NCBI RefSeq assembly: GCF_000297055.2
Contig: NC_022357.1
Span: forward strand, 1,704,564 to 1,745,000
DNA length: 40,437 nt
DNA from: Sulfuricella denitrificans skB26
Lineage (GTDB): Bacteria; Pseudomonadota; Gammaproteobacteria; Burkholderiales; Sulfuricellaceae
Direction of reading: 5' to 3'
The notes beneath the pieces were generated by a model. It had not been told where the DNA came from. It saw only the letters and a program-made list of their open reading frames with translations, and made no database searches. Within the stretch, counting starts at the first letter, position 1. The number at the start of each line of letters is the position of its first letter. This document shows, piece by piece, positions 16,926-24,874 of the stretch. The position numbers and the translations under genes were made by a program.

Positions 16926-17035
16926 CCTTTCTCGTTTTCTCCCGTTCCCGCTTGCGGGAGAGGATTGAGGAGAGGGGAACCCACGAGGGTCGCAACACTC
17001 ATCCCAACCTTCTCCCAGCGGGAGAAGGAATAACT
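16926..17035. repeat. REP-like element with two inverted repeats between flgH and flgI
   Basis: This stretch holds CTCCCG/CGGGAG with CCCGC-TT-GCGGG inside (16939-16960), a purine-rich GAGGATTGAGGAGAGGGG segment, and a perfect 9-bp inverted repeat CCTTCTCCC-AGC-GGGAGAAGG (17008-17028). Sequences of the type CTCTCCCGCAAGCGGGAGAGG with CCCAACCTTCTCCC are familiar interspersed repeats in proteobacteria, so it is probably a non-autonomous dispersed element. It sits between a candidate enhancer palindrome (17071) and the flgI sigma-54 promoter. No open reading frame of note lies within. Confidence 0.6.
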
Positions 17036-17070
17036 GTATAGGACGCTTGATTTAATTGAAGGGGAAATGC

Positions 17071-17107
17071 AGCGGCAAGAATTGCCGCTTGCGGCAAGAT
17101 TATCGGG
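17071..17107. promoter_or_regulatory. Candidate enhancer (UAS) palindrome upstream of flgI sigma-54 promoter
   Basis: A 19-bp perfect inverted repeat AGCGGCAAGAATTGCCGCT (17071-17089) is followed after two bases by a half site CGGCAAGATTATCG. The same arrangement, with the same spacing, occurs at 22801-22837 upstream of the flgB sigma-54 promoter. Sigma-54 promoters need an activator bound at an upstream palindrome, so a shared site for a flagellar activator of the FleQ/FleR/FlrC type is the most economical reading. A second small REP family or an RNA hairpin is the alternative. The protein that would bind is not encoded in the window. Confidence 0.55.
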
Positions 17108-17149
17108 AGCACTCCATTGGACAGAAACTTTCAGAGACAAAACCACCCA

Positions 17150-17872
17150 TCAGAATGGCAGGACCGACAGGAAAAATTTAGTCATCCAGCCCATGACTTG
17201 GGCGGAATCCATCTCACCCCGGCCCTTGAACTCGATACGGGCATCCGCAACCTGAGTTGAAACAACCACATTCGCCGATGAAATTGTGCTTGGGTTCACC
17301 ACGCCAGAGAACCGGATATATTCGGTTCCCTCATTGATCCCCATCTGCTTCTCGCCGCTCACCAGCAAATTGCCATTTGGCAGTACGTCTATAACCGTCA
17401 CAGTGAGCATTCCCAGTAGCGCATTCTTCTGGGATGAATCACCTTTTCCCTCGAATTTCTGGGAACCAGACGCAGTGACACTCGTATCAAAATTAGCTGC
17501 ACCACCCAAAATTCCAGCAACACCCAGTTTCGATGGTGAGGGGGTATAGCCAAAAATCGTGGGCGTAGCAGCAGTTTCGGCGACGCTACTGGTTTTCCCA
17601 GCGGTAGAACTGACATTCTTGCTGGCGCTGGTTGATTCGACGATGTTAATGGTAAGCACATCCCCAATGTTGCGGGCGCGGCGATCCTCGAACAGGGGCC
17701 TTGAATAACTGGCTTGGTAGATCGCGCCACCCGATGCCACGCGCTCCGGCGCTGGCGCAGGTCTGACGCTCATCGGCTGGTGCACGTTGGTAGAGGGCAC
17801 CGTGGAACATCCCACCAAAAAATTCAGGCTCAAAAACAGCATCATGCCGAATAGAATTTTTAACGCTTTCAT
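17150..17872 (-). CDS. flgH: Flagellar L-ring lipoprotein FlgH
   Basis: Forms the L ring in the outer membrane. The 240-residue precursor has a lipoprotein signal with lipobox LVGC (cysteine 22). The mature part contains GAIYQASYSRPLFEDRRARNIGDVLTINIVESTSASKN, the typical FlgH opening. Later come KFEGKGDSSQKNALLGMLTVTVIDVLPNGNLLVSGEKQMGINEGTEYIRFSGVVNP and the closing TQVADARIEFKGRGEMDSAQVMGWMTKFFLSVLPF. Length is normal. It follows flgG by 24 bases and is probably the last gene of the flgB-flgH unit, because a 335-bp gap with its own promoter precedes flgI. Confidence 0.96.
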   Translation of the reverse strand: MKALKILFGMMLFLSLNFLVGCSTVPSTNVHQPMSVRPAPAPERVASGGAIYQASYSRPLFEDRRARNIGDVLTINIVESTSASKNVSSTAGKTSSVAETAATPTIFGYTPSPSKLGVAGILGGAANFDTSVTASGSQKFEGKGDSSQKNALLGMLTVTVIDVLPNGNLLVSGEKQMGINEGTEYIRFSGVVNPSTISSANVVVSTQVADARIEFKGRGEMDSAQVMGWMTKFFLSVLPF

Positions 17873-17896
17873 GATCTCACCTCCCGCCTACCCTCA

Positions 17897-18679
17897 TCAC
17901 AACTGCGTCAACTTCTGCAACATCTGGTCGGAAACCGTAACTGCCTTGGAATTGATCTCGTAGGCTCGTTGCGCCTGTATCATGTTGACCATCTCCTCCA
18001 CCACGTTGACATTGGAAGTTTCGAGATAGTTCTGATTGAGGAAACCCAAACCGTTGGTGCCCGGCGTATTAGCCGAAGGCGCGCCTGATGCTGCCGTTTC
18101 CTGGAACAGATTTTCACCCAGACTTTGCAAGCCAGCCGGATTGATAAAGCCTGCCAATTGAAGGGTGCCAACCTGCGTTACCGCGGTAGAGCCAGCCTGC
18201 AATACGGACACAGTGCCATCCTTACCGATCGTCACACTGGTTGCATTCGAGGGTATGGTAATAGCGGGTTGTACTGAATAGCCGCTGGATGTCACCATCT
18301 GCCCCTGGCTGTCGACCTGAAACGATCCATCACGAGTATAGGCAGTCGTTCCATCCGGCATCAGTATCTGGAGAAATCCTTTACCGTTGATTGCCACATC
18401 CAAGGCATTGCCAGTCTGTTGGAGGCTACCCTGAGTGTGTATCTTTTCCACCGCCACAGGGCGTACGCCTGTACCCAGTTGCAAACCGGTGGGCAACTGG
18501 GTCTGCTGCGAGGACTGAGCTCCCGGCTGGCGCAAAGTCTGGTAAAGCAGATCCTCGAACACCGGACGCGCCCGCTTGAAGCCATTGGTGCTGACGTTCG
18601 CCAAGTTGTTGGAGATCACATCGATATTGGTCTGCTGCGCATCCAGGCCGGTTTTGGCAATCCACAGGGAACGTATCAT
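17897..18679 (-). CDS. flgG: Flagellar distal rod protein FlgG
   Basis: Distal rod subunit, 260 residues, the family's usual length. The N-terminus [36 protein letters not shown] is the axial motif. FlgG-specific pieces are [36 protein letters not shown] and the C-terminal [38 protein letters not shown]. It lies 12 bases downstream of flgF and 24 bases upstream of flgH, within the rod-hook operon. Confidence 0.97.
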   Translation of the reverse strand: MIRSLWIAKTGLDAQQTNIDVISNNLANVSTNGFKRARPVFEDLLYQTLRQPGAQSSQQTQLPTGLQLGTGVRPVAVEKIHTQGSLQQTGNALDVAINGKGFLQILMPDGTTAYTRDGSFQVDSQGQMVTSSGYSVQPAITIPSNATSVTIGKDGTVSVLQAGSTAVTQVGTLQLAGFINPAGLQSLGENLFQETAASGAPSANTPGTNGLGFLNQNYLETSNVNVVEEMVNMIQAQRAYEINSKAVTVSDQMLQKLTQL

Positions 18680-18691
18680 GGTCGTTTATCC

Positions 18692-19435
18692 TTATCCATT
18701 CAGGCTCATAATTTGGTTGGCTTTTTGCGCGTTGGCCTCCGCATTTTGCAGCAGCTTTATCTGCATATCATACTGACGCGCCAAGCTGATCATGCTGACT
18801 AACGAATCGACCGCATTGACATTACTGGTTTCAAGCGACTTCTGGGCCAACACCACGTTTGCATCCGCCGGCGCGGGCAGGCCGCTGCTCAGACGGAACA
18901 AACCATCGCCGCTCTTGATCAGGTCAGTTTCAGGTGGATTGACCAACTTGACTCTGCCGACCGTCGCAACCGTGTTGGGAGCTTGGCCCGCCGGAATAAT
19001 CGAGACCGTACCGTCCTTGGCAATCGTCACTTCCGCATCAGGCGGCACTGCCAACGGACCGCCATCGCCCATCACCGTCAGGCCATTGCGAGTTTGCAGC
19101 AAGCCGTTGGCGCCCACCAGCAAACTACCGTTGCGGGTGTAAGCCTCACTGCCATCCGCCGCCTGCACCGCAATCCAACCCTTGCCCTGCACCGCCACAT
19201 CCAGGTCGCGATCCGTGTTCAGAATCGCGCCCGTTGAAAAGTCCGCCCCCGAGGTCGAATCCACGACGAAGGTTCGCGTCTGCGCACCCTCGCCCAGCAC
19301 CGGCAAGGCGCGAAAAGAATTGGCCTCCGCCTTATAGCCGGTCGTGGAAGCATTGGCCAGGTTATGCGCCACCTGCGCCTGCTGGTGCATGGTGTGATTG
19401 GCGCCATTCATCGCGATGTAGATCAGACGATCCAT
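18692..19435 (-). CDS. flgF: Flagellar proximal rod protein FlgF
   Basis: Proximal rod subunit, 247 residues. The start MDRLIYIAMNGANHTMHQQAQVAHNLANASTTGYKAEANSFRALPV is diagnostic for FlgF. The C-terminus (NVNAVDSLVSMISLARQYDMQIKLLQNAEANAQKANQIMSLN) is the matching coiled-coil half. It is separated from flgE by 93 bases carrying a heptamer-repeat hairpin, whereas most neighbouring genes here are 9-25 bases apart or overlap. The hairpin could lower read-through from flgE into flgF or act as a processing site. Confidence 0.96.
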   Translation of the reverse strand: MDRLIYIAMNGANHTMHQQAQVAHNLANASTTGYKAEANSFRALPVLGEGAQTRTFVVDSTSGADFSTGAILNTDRDLDVAVQGKGWIAVQAADGSEAYTRNGSLLVGANGLLQTRNGLTVMGDGGPLAVPPDAEVTIAKDGTVSIIPAGQAPNTVATVGRVKLVNPPETDLIKSGDGLFRLSSGLPAPADANVVLAQKSLETSNVNAVDSLVSMISLARQYDMQIKLLQNAEANAQKANQIMSLNG

Positions 19436-19440
19436 TTTCT

Positions 19441-19525
19441 TAGTCCTGAGTTGCGAGTCCTGAGTGCTGAGTGGAAGGTCCTAAGTGAAGCATTCAGGGC
19501 GTACCACTCAGCACTCAGGACTACT
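19441..19525. repeat. Heptanucleotide-repeat hairpin between flgE and flgF
   Basis: The left arm AGTCCTGAGTGCTGAGTGG (19456-19474) and the right arm CCACTCAGCACTCAGGACT (19504-19522) are perfect 19-bp inverted repeats around a 29-base loop. An extra GTCCTGAG copy lies at 19443-19450. The units TGAGTGC/TGAGTCC have the same 7-base period as the element in flgJ. There is no T-run on the transcribed side, so it is not a standard intrinsic terminator. It would still form a strong stem in the flgE-flgF transcript. Confidence 0.85.
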
Positions 19526-19528
19526 TAA

Positions 19529-21178
19529 TTACCTGAGGTTAACGATGGTCTGCATAATGGAATCCTGAGTTTTGATTGTCTGGGCATTAGCCTGGTAAAA
19601 CCGCTGAGCGGTAATCATGTTCACCAGTTCAGCCGTCAGATCAACGTTAGACTCCTCAACCGCTCCTGACTGCATGACACCCAGACTTCCAGAACCCGGC
19701 GTACCGATCAACGGTTGATTGGAATCTGGTGTTTCTGCCCACTGGTTGTTGCCCAGAGGCTTCAGACCGTTCGGATTGGTGAAGTTGGCCAGAACGATCT
19801 GACCGAGGCTTCTCGATTGCCCATTGCTGTACCGCCCCTGAATGATACCGTCCGATCCAATGTTAAACCCGTTAAGACGACCCGAGGAAAAACCGTCCTG
19901 AGTCAGGGCGTTCACACCAAACGGACTGCCATACTGGCTTGTTCCGGTAAAGTCGAGATTGAAAACCAGCGGGGCAGCCGCACTATTGACCGAGCCCAAA
20001 GCAGTCGAAATCCCGGCAAGATCGAGGGAAACGCTCAGTGGCATGGTCGTAGTCAGCTTGCCAGAAGTATCGAATGCCAGTTGCGTTGCCGACAGTGTCG
20101 CCCCTGGAGTCGTCACACCAGCCACTGCCGTCTGTGCTGCCGTATTGGCTACCAAAGTTGAAGCTGCTTCCGCTATTTGTGCAGCACCCGCAGGGGGAGA
20201 GGCAATAACAGCGGCATTCATCGCCGCCATGGCGGCAGCTGAAGTTTTTGCTGCGGCGACGGCAGCATTGATCAATGCTGCCGTGCTAGGGGCGGCACCC
20301 ATATTAGTTACCGCCGTAGTGGCAGCAGCGGCGGCAGCAATCGCATTTGTGGCAGCAACATACGGCGGAGACCCCACTGCCCAAAGGCCTTGAACCGCAC
20401 CAGCGCGTGTATCAACACCTACCGCTCCACCTGTACCCAGGGCTGTCGTATTTGCACTTACTGCCGCGTAGTTGGCGGGCACGTTCGATGCGGTTCCGTC
20501 CACGTTGGCATTCAGACTCCAGGTGCTCGGAGTAACCGCAGATTTCGTAAAGTACAGCGACAATACATGGGGATTACCCAGTGTGTCGTAAACCGTCATC
20601 GAAGTCGACTTATTATAGCTGGTCGGGTCGAGCGGGTTGAAAGTGCCGGTGGCAGGGATCTCCCGGGAATCCAGGTTAACGCCTACCTTGGCGCCTGCAG
20701 CACTGGCGCTCCCGCCCGTCGCCTGGGGCGGCAGATCGGCAGTTGGCAGGTTCACCGGAGCCGGATTGGTCGCCACAATATTACCGCTGGTTGGGTCCAC
20801 TCCGTATCCTGTCACCTTGGCGCCGGTTGAGCTAACAACATACCCGTCCTTGTTAAGTTGGAACTGGCCGTTGCGGCTGTAGCTGATCGTGCCGTTAGTG
20901 TCCAGACGGAAAAACCCTCCGCCGTTAATCGCCACATCCAGCGGATTATTGGATGAACTGATGTTGCCCTGGGTAAACTGCTGCGCTACGCTGGTCGTCT
21001 TGGTTCCCAGACCGACCTGCCCCGCCCCCCCGCCCGACAGTGATGCCGCATAGACATCCGCAAATTGTACTTGCGAGGTCTTGAACCCTACCGTACCGGC
21101 GTTGGCGACGTTGTTTCCGATGGCATCAAGATTTTTTGCTGCCGCATTCAGACCACTTAATCCCTGTTGAAAGCCCAT
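19529..21178 (-). CDS. flgE: Flagellar hook protein FlgE with Ala-rich insertion
   Basis: Hook subunit. The N-terminus MGFQQGLSGLNAAAKNLDAIGNNVANAGTVGFKTSQVQFADVYA and the C-terminus GAVEESNVDLTAELVNMITAQRFYQANAQTIKTQDSIMQTIVNLR are standard. STSMTVYDTLGNPHVLSLYFTK and GRLNGFNIGSDGIIQGRYSNGQSRSLGQIVLANF mark the D1/D2 region. At 549 residues it is longer than E. coli FlgE (402). Much of the surplus is an alanine-dominated stretch at about residues 270-356, probably surface-exposed in the outer hook domain. It lies 13 bases downstream of flgD and is followed by the heptamer hairpin. Confidence 0.95.
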   Translation of the reverse strand: MGFQQGLSGLNAAAKNLDAIGNNVANAGTVGFKTSQVQFADVYAASLSGGGAGQVGLGTKTTSVAQQFTQGNISSSNNPLDVAINGGGFFRLDTNGTISYSRNGQFQLNKDGYVVSSTGAKVTGYGVDPTSGNIVATNPAPVNLPTADLPPQATGGSASAAGAKVGVNLDSREIPATGTFNPLDPTSYNKSTSMTVYDTLGNPHVLSLYFTKSAVTPSTWSLNANVDGTASNVPANYAAVSANTTALGTGGAVGVDTRAGAVQGLWAVGSPPYVAATNAIAAAAAATTAVTNMGAAPSTAALINAAVAAAKTSAAAMAAMNAAVIASPPAGAAQIAEAASTLVANTAAQTAVAGVTTPGATLSATQLAFDTSGKLTTTMPLSVSLDLAGISTALGSVNSAAAPLVFNLDFTGTSQYGSPFGVNALTQDGFSSGRLNGFNIGSDGIIQGRYSNGQSRSLGQIVLANFTNPNGLKPLGNNQWAETPDSNQPLIGTPGSGSLGVMQSGAVEESNVDLTAELVNMITAQRFYQANAQTIKTQDSIMQTIVNLR

Positions 21179-21191
21179 GATTCACTCCCGC

Positions 21192-21845
21192 CTAAAATAT
21201 CTGCTTAACTGTAGAGACATTAACGCTGCCCAGCACATCGGTATTAAGCGTCACCCCTGAAGCCCCCAGGGAAACACTGCTCACATTGCCAAGTGCCAGC
21301 AATGTTGCATCCACCTTATTTCCGCCCTGGCTCGCACTCACCTCAAACTTATAAGTGCCGCTGGGTGCTATTGCACCACCATCTACAACCCCGTCCCACT
21401 GGAACATGACATTGCCCGCCTGCTGAGCTCCCAAATCCATGCTGTGCAGTGTATTGCCCGCCGCATCCTTGATGCTCACCACAGTCTTGTCCGTTGACAA
21501 GGCAAGCTCGAACCCACCTGCGGCAAATCCATTTTGCAATGACAGGCTGGAGCCCGGCGCCAGCACGCTACGCCCGATCATACCCGCCGCCTGCAGAGAC
21601 TGACTCGACGCAAAAGAACTCGACATGGCCTGCAACGTCGAATTCAGTTTATCGATCCCGGTGACTGTGCTCAGCTGCGCCATTTGCGAAGTAACCTGGG
21701 CATTATCCATAGGATTGAGCGGATCCTGATTTTTCATCTGGGTAACCAGCAGTTTCAGGAAACGATCTTCCGACTCCTGAGCGGCACTTTTTGTTGTCGT
21801 TGTCGCCGTGCTGGCTCCACTCGTGACTGCATCAACTGTACTCAT
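21192..21845 (-). CDS. flgD: Flagellar hook-capping scaffold protein FlgD
   Basis: Transient cap needed to polymerise the hook, 217 residues. The N-terminal capping motif (QESEDRFLKLLVTQMKNQDPLNPMDNAQVTSQMAQLSTVTGIDKLNSTL) is diagnostic. The C-terminal part has the FLGD Ig/tudor-like fold (FELALSTDKTVVSIKDAAGNTLHSMDLGAQQAGNVMFQWDGVVDGGAIAPSGTYKFEVSAS). Length is typical. It lies 13 bases downstream of flgC in the rod-hook operon. Confidence 0.96.
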   Translation of the reverse strand: MSTVDAVTSGASTATTTTKSAAQESEDRFLKLLVTQMKNQDPLNPMDNAQVTSQMAQLSTVTGIDKLNSTLQAMSSSFASSQSLQAAGMIGRSVLAPGSSLSLQNGFAAGGFELALSTDKTVVSIKDAAGNTLHSMDLGAQQAGNVMFQWDGVVDGGAIAPSGTYKFEVSASQGGNKVDATLLALGNVSSVSLGASGVTLNTDVLGSVNVSTVKQIF

Positions 21846-21858
21846 GGTTCTTTACTCC

Positions 21859-22269
21859 TTATTGACCCAAGGTCAGAGTTTTCATCAGCAGCGTCTTCGC
21901 TGTATTCATCATGTCCGCATTATTCTGGTACGAACGCGAGGCCGAGATCATGTTGACCATTTCCTCCACTACATTGACGTTGGGCATGGTGACAAAACCC
22001 TGGGCGTCCGCCAACGGATGCTTCGGGTCGTACATGCGCTTCATCGGCGACGGATCCTCGATCACCCCCGCCACTTTCACGCCGGCACTTCCGGAACGGC
22101 TACCGCCAAGCGGCATCGCGCTAAACACGACCTGCTTTGCCCGATAGGGTTGGCCGGTTGAACTGGTTGCGCTATCCGCATTGGCGAGATTGCTCGCTAC
22201 CGTATTGAGGCGCTGCGATTGCGCTGTCATGGCGGATCCGGCAATATTGAATACGTTAAATAATGACAT
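21859..22269 (-). CDS. flgC: Flagellar proximal rod protein FlgC
   Basis: Proximal rod subunit, 136 residues, normal length. It starts [49 protein letters not shown] and ends [40 protein letters not shown], both diagnostic for FlgC. Its ATG shares one base with the flgB stop (TAATG), so the two rod proteins are translationally coupled. Confidence 0.97.
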   Translation of the reverse strand: MSLFNVFNIAGSAMTAQSQRLNTVASNLANADSATSSTGQPYRAKQVVFSAMPLGGSRSGSAGVKVAGVIEDPSPMKRMYDPKHPLADAQGFVTMPNVNVVEEMVNMISASRSYQNNADMMNTAKTLLMKTLTLGQ

Positions 22270-22670
22270 TATTGGCCCTGTATTGCTGCTTGCATGGTTT
22301 TGAACTTGCTGCCAAGACTATCCAGCAAGAACTGATAGTGAATGGCGTTGTCGGTGAATTGTGCACGTTCCACGTCCATATCCACGGTATTGCCGTCAAT
22401 ACTGGGTTGCACAGCGGCACGGTAAAGTGCCTGCACATTCTGAGTACCGGCAAATGTTTTCATATGGCCAGCGGATGTCACGTTCATAGCCAGATTCCCC
22501 ACTTGCGCACCCTGTGCACGTTGTAGCTCAGTGGCGAAATTAATATCTCTCGCCTTGTAGTTGGGCGTGTCGGCATTGGCAATGTTGGATGCCAGCATCT
22601 GCTGCCGGTTGGCACGCAAATTTAGAGCGTCTCGCAAAAAACCGATCTCTTTATCGATGCCACTAATCAC
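22269..22670 (-). CDS. flgB: Flagellar proximal rod protein FlgB
   Basis: Proximal rod subunit. I chose the GTG at 22670 (133 residues) because it aligns to the start of E. coli FlgB. There are 18 residues up to the conserved ALNL in both, followed by [32 protein letters not shown] lies about 10 bases upstream of the GTG. The frame is open upstream to 22808, but that extension would run through the sigma-54 promoter at 22710 and the predicted transcription start, so it is not coding. The C-terminus [37 protein letters not shown] is canonical. It is the first gene of the flgBCDEFGH unit. Confidence 0.92.
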   Translation of the reverse strand: MISGIDKEIGFLRDALNLRANRQQMLASNIANADTPNYKARDINFATELQRAQGAQVGNLAMNVTSAGHMKTFAGTQNVQALYRAAVQPSIDGNTVDMDVERAQFTDNAIHYQFLLDSLGSKFKTMQAAIQGQ

Positions 22671-22709
22671 TTGATTCACACTCCGACTGGGTTCACTCAG
22701 CCAGAATAA

Positions 22710-22725
22710 AGCATAAGGCGTGCCA
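22710..22725 (-). promoter_or_regulatory. Sigma-54 promoter for the flgB operon
   Basis: Read leftward it is TGGCACGCCTTATGCT. The -24 GG and -12 GC are 10 bases apart, and all fixed consensus positions match except one T. The predicted start near 22698 leaves a leader of about 28 bases before the flgB GTG. The sigma-54 promoter before flgI has nearly the same sequence, and both have the same palindrome upstream. This points to a sigma-54/activator flagellar hierarchy rather than the FlhDC class-2 system. Confidence 0.87.
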
Positions 22726-22800
22726 GAACCGCGGACATTCAGGCAGCACGGCAATTCAAGCAAGGATAAGACTAGGTTGTGAAGTTGCGGACCATCAGGT

Positions 22801-22837
22801 GGCGGCAAGAATTGCCGCCTTCGGCAAGATTGTCCGG
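22801..22837. promoter_or_regulatory. Candidate enhancer (UAS) palindrome upstream of flgB sigma-54 promoter
   Basis: A perfect 19-bp inverted repeat GGCGGCAAGAATTGCCGCC (22801-22819) plus the half site CGGCAAGATTGTCCG. Its centre is about 98 bases from the -12 element, the usual distance for a sigma-54 activator site. The same composite site occurs at 17071-17107 upstream of flgI. It lies just past the stop codon of the diguanylate cyclase gene, in a gene-free 177-bp gap. Confidence 0.6.
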
Positions 22838-22847
22838 CAAGGGGGAA

Positions 22848-24665
22848 TTACTCGGCGGCAAACACCCGGTTACGGCCCGCCGCTTTTGCTTTGTAGAGCG
22901 CCTGATCGGCCCGTGAGATGATGGCATCGGCCGATTCATCCGGCTGGCGCAGCGCAATGCCAGCACTGAAGGTGATTAACACCTTCTCATTTTTGTGCAG
23001 AAAAAATTTCTTGGTCAACTCCCGCTGCAACCGCATCATGGTCTTCATTCCTTCCTCGACGCCAGTCTCCGGCAGAATGATGACGAACTCCTCACCGCCG
23101 AAACGCGCAATCACATCCGTCGGCCGCAAGGTTTCTTTGACCACGTGTACCAAATGAACCAGCGCATCGTCGCCGGCATCATGGCCGTAGGTGTCGTTGA
23201 GACGCTTGAAATAATCGATATCGAACAGTGCCACGCAAAGCGGTGTATGGGTTCTTTCGGAACGTGCAAACTCACGCTGGAAGGCATCTTCCATGCCACG
23301 ACGGTTAAGTGTGCCGGTCAGAAAATCTTCATGCACCAGACTGGTGGTTTTATCCAGTTCGGCCTCCAACTCCCTGATCTTGTTCTCTGAAGCTTCCACC
23401 TGCTTGCGCGTTTCCTCCATCTCGTCGCGCGAACGTTGCATATCGACCTGCATCCCCTTGGTATCGCTCATCAAGTTCTCAAGGATCCGGTTCAATTGGT
23501 TGATATCATCGGTCTTGCTAATCTGCTCGGAATAACCCTCGATTCTCTTATTGTATTCGGACGTGCTGGATGACATTTCACCCAACCGTCCAATGAATGA
23601 TGTCACCATATTTTTTAGCGTCGTCTTTGCATCGTTCAGACCCTGCTTAAGCGCTCCCTGCTTATAGATCAGCTCCTTGAAGCTACGCTCGACATCGTAA
23701 ATAACGCGTGGATTCAGTGGCTGCGAAATTATCTCCTGCACCACGGCAATCTGGCCATGTAACCACTGATCATCCAGAGACAACTCGCTGATGTTGTCCA
23801 CCAGCAGCTTCAAAAGTTTCAACAGCCCATCCATGATTACCGCATCGGATTCACCACGCAGTTCAAGCTTGATCCAGAACTGCTTGAGTGACCTGGACAG
23901 TTTTTCCAATGCATCGGGACTTTCTGCCACACGTACCGTAACCGCTAATTTGTTAGCCTCGCCAGCCAATTCGGGGAACTGAGTCAAGTGCGGAACAATA
24001 CCGGTTTCCAAGGTTTGGGCCAGCATTTCCCGCAATAGTCTGAAATTATCCTTCGACAGCGCATCTGCGCTTACCGCCAAGGCCTTCACCCCTGCAACCG
24101 GGGTTGAAATTTGTGCGACCCTCCCTGGCTCAGCCTCTTCAGAATCCGATGCGCCCTCGTCCATCTGCATACCCGCTTGGCCCGCCGGGTTTTTCGCCCA
24201 TGCATTGACCAGCGCCTGCAATTTTTTGTGCAGATTTCTGGAGTCCGAGGCGAAATTGATCAACACCCGCTCCACGCCTTCTTTCTTTCTGGCTATGGGA
24301 AGCCCGCTTTGCTTGAGATCCCATTGCTTCAGCAACTCCCTGATCAAATTCGCCCAGGACGCCTCCTCGCCACCCGACTGACCGACCAAGGCGGACATCC
24401 CGGATTCAAATTCTTTCCAATCGCGCTCTCCAATAGCCTTGTCAATCAGCGCCAAGGTCTTGCTCAATGCGGGATTTTTTTTGGCCAACCCTTGCAGTAT
24501 TTTCTGTAGCGCCTGGTCCGCACCCTGATTCCCACCACCGGAAGGTTTGCCGGAGGTTTCATCGTAAATTTTCTGGTAGTTTTCGGGCGTCGGCAAAAGG
24601 CGCCGAACGGAAAGAAGCTTCAGGGTTTCGCGTGCGATATCGGTAGGATTGGTAAATGTCGGCAT
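22848..24665 (-). CDS. GGDEF-domain diguanylate cyclase
   Basis: Makes the second messenger cyclic di-GMP. The GGDEF domain covers about residues 440-600. It has FDIDYFKRLNDTYGHDAGDDAL, the active-site loop GGEEF near residues 522-526, and an RxxD inhibitory site (RPTD) five residues before it, so product inhibition is expected. About residues 355-440 are a coiled coil rich in Glu, Lys and Met. The N-terminal 350 residues have no transmembrane helix or domain I recognise. They are helical and start TDIARETLKLLSVRRLLPTPENYQKIYDE. The ATG at 24665 gives 605 residues; a TTG at 24701 is a possible alternative start. Its position directly before the flgB operon suggests a role in the motility/sessility switch. 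Confidence 0.9.
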   Translation of the reverse strand: MPTFTNPTDIARETLKLLSVRRLLPTPENYQKIYDETSGKPSGGGNQGADQALQKILQGLAKKNPALSKTLALIDKAIGERDWKEFESGMSALVGQSGGEEASWANLIRELLKQWDLKQSGLPIARKKEGVERVLINFASDSRNLHKKLQALVNAWAKNPAGQAGMQMDEGASDSEEAEPGRVAQISTPVAGVKALAVSADALSKDNFRLLREMLAQTLETGIVPHLTQFPELAGEANKLAVTVRVAESPDALEKLSRSLKQFWIKLELRGESDAVIMDGLLKLLKLLVDNISELSLDDQWLHGQIAVVQEIISQPLNPRVIYDVERSFKELIYKQGALKQGLNDAKTTLKNMVTSFIGRLGEMSSSTSEYNKRIEGYSEQISKTDDINQLNRILENLMSDTKGMQVDMQRSRDEMEETRKQVEASENKIRELEAELDKTTSLVHEDFLTGTLNRRGMEDAFQREFARSERTHTPLCVALFDIDYFKRLNDTYGHDAGDDALVHLVHVVKETLRPTDVIARFGGEEFVIILPETGVEEGMKTMMRLQRELTKKFFLHKNEKVLITFSAGIALRQPDESADAIISRADQALYKAKAAGRNRVFAAE

Positions 24666-24874
24666 GTGATTAGGGTTATTGAGGTCACTTGAAGGCTCCA
24701 ACTCGATGGAAACCTGATCAATGGATCATAGCACTCGCCACATCACGCTTCAATCCATACCTTTTTTTCTTATAGCCGCGGCGCTTAACGTCCCGATAAA
24801 GCAGGTGTTAGCCTCCACTGAAACCTCGTTTTCGGGTTACAATTACGATAACCCGCAACCATTCCGTACCTCTG

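Noticed and set aside
22671-22808. N-terminal extension of FlgB to 179 residues
   Set aside because: The extra 46 residues have no FlgB similarity and cover the sigma-54 promoter and predicted start site. The GTG at 22670 aligns exactly with known FlgB starts.
24780-24830. Sigma-28 promoter upstream of flgA (CCCGATAA near 24792)
   Set aside because: The -10-like CCGATAA has no TAAAGTTT-like partner 11 bases upstream; the nearest candidate is at the wrong spacing and weakly matched.
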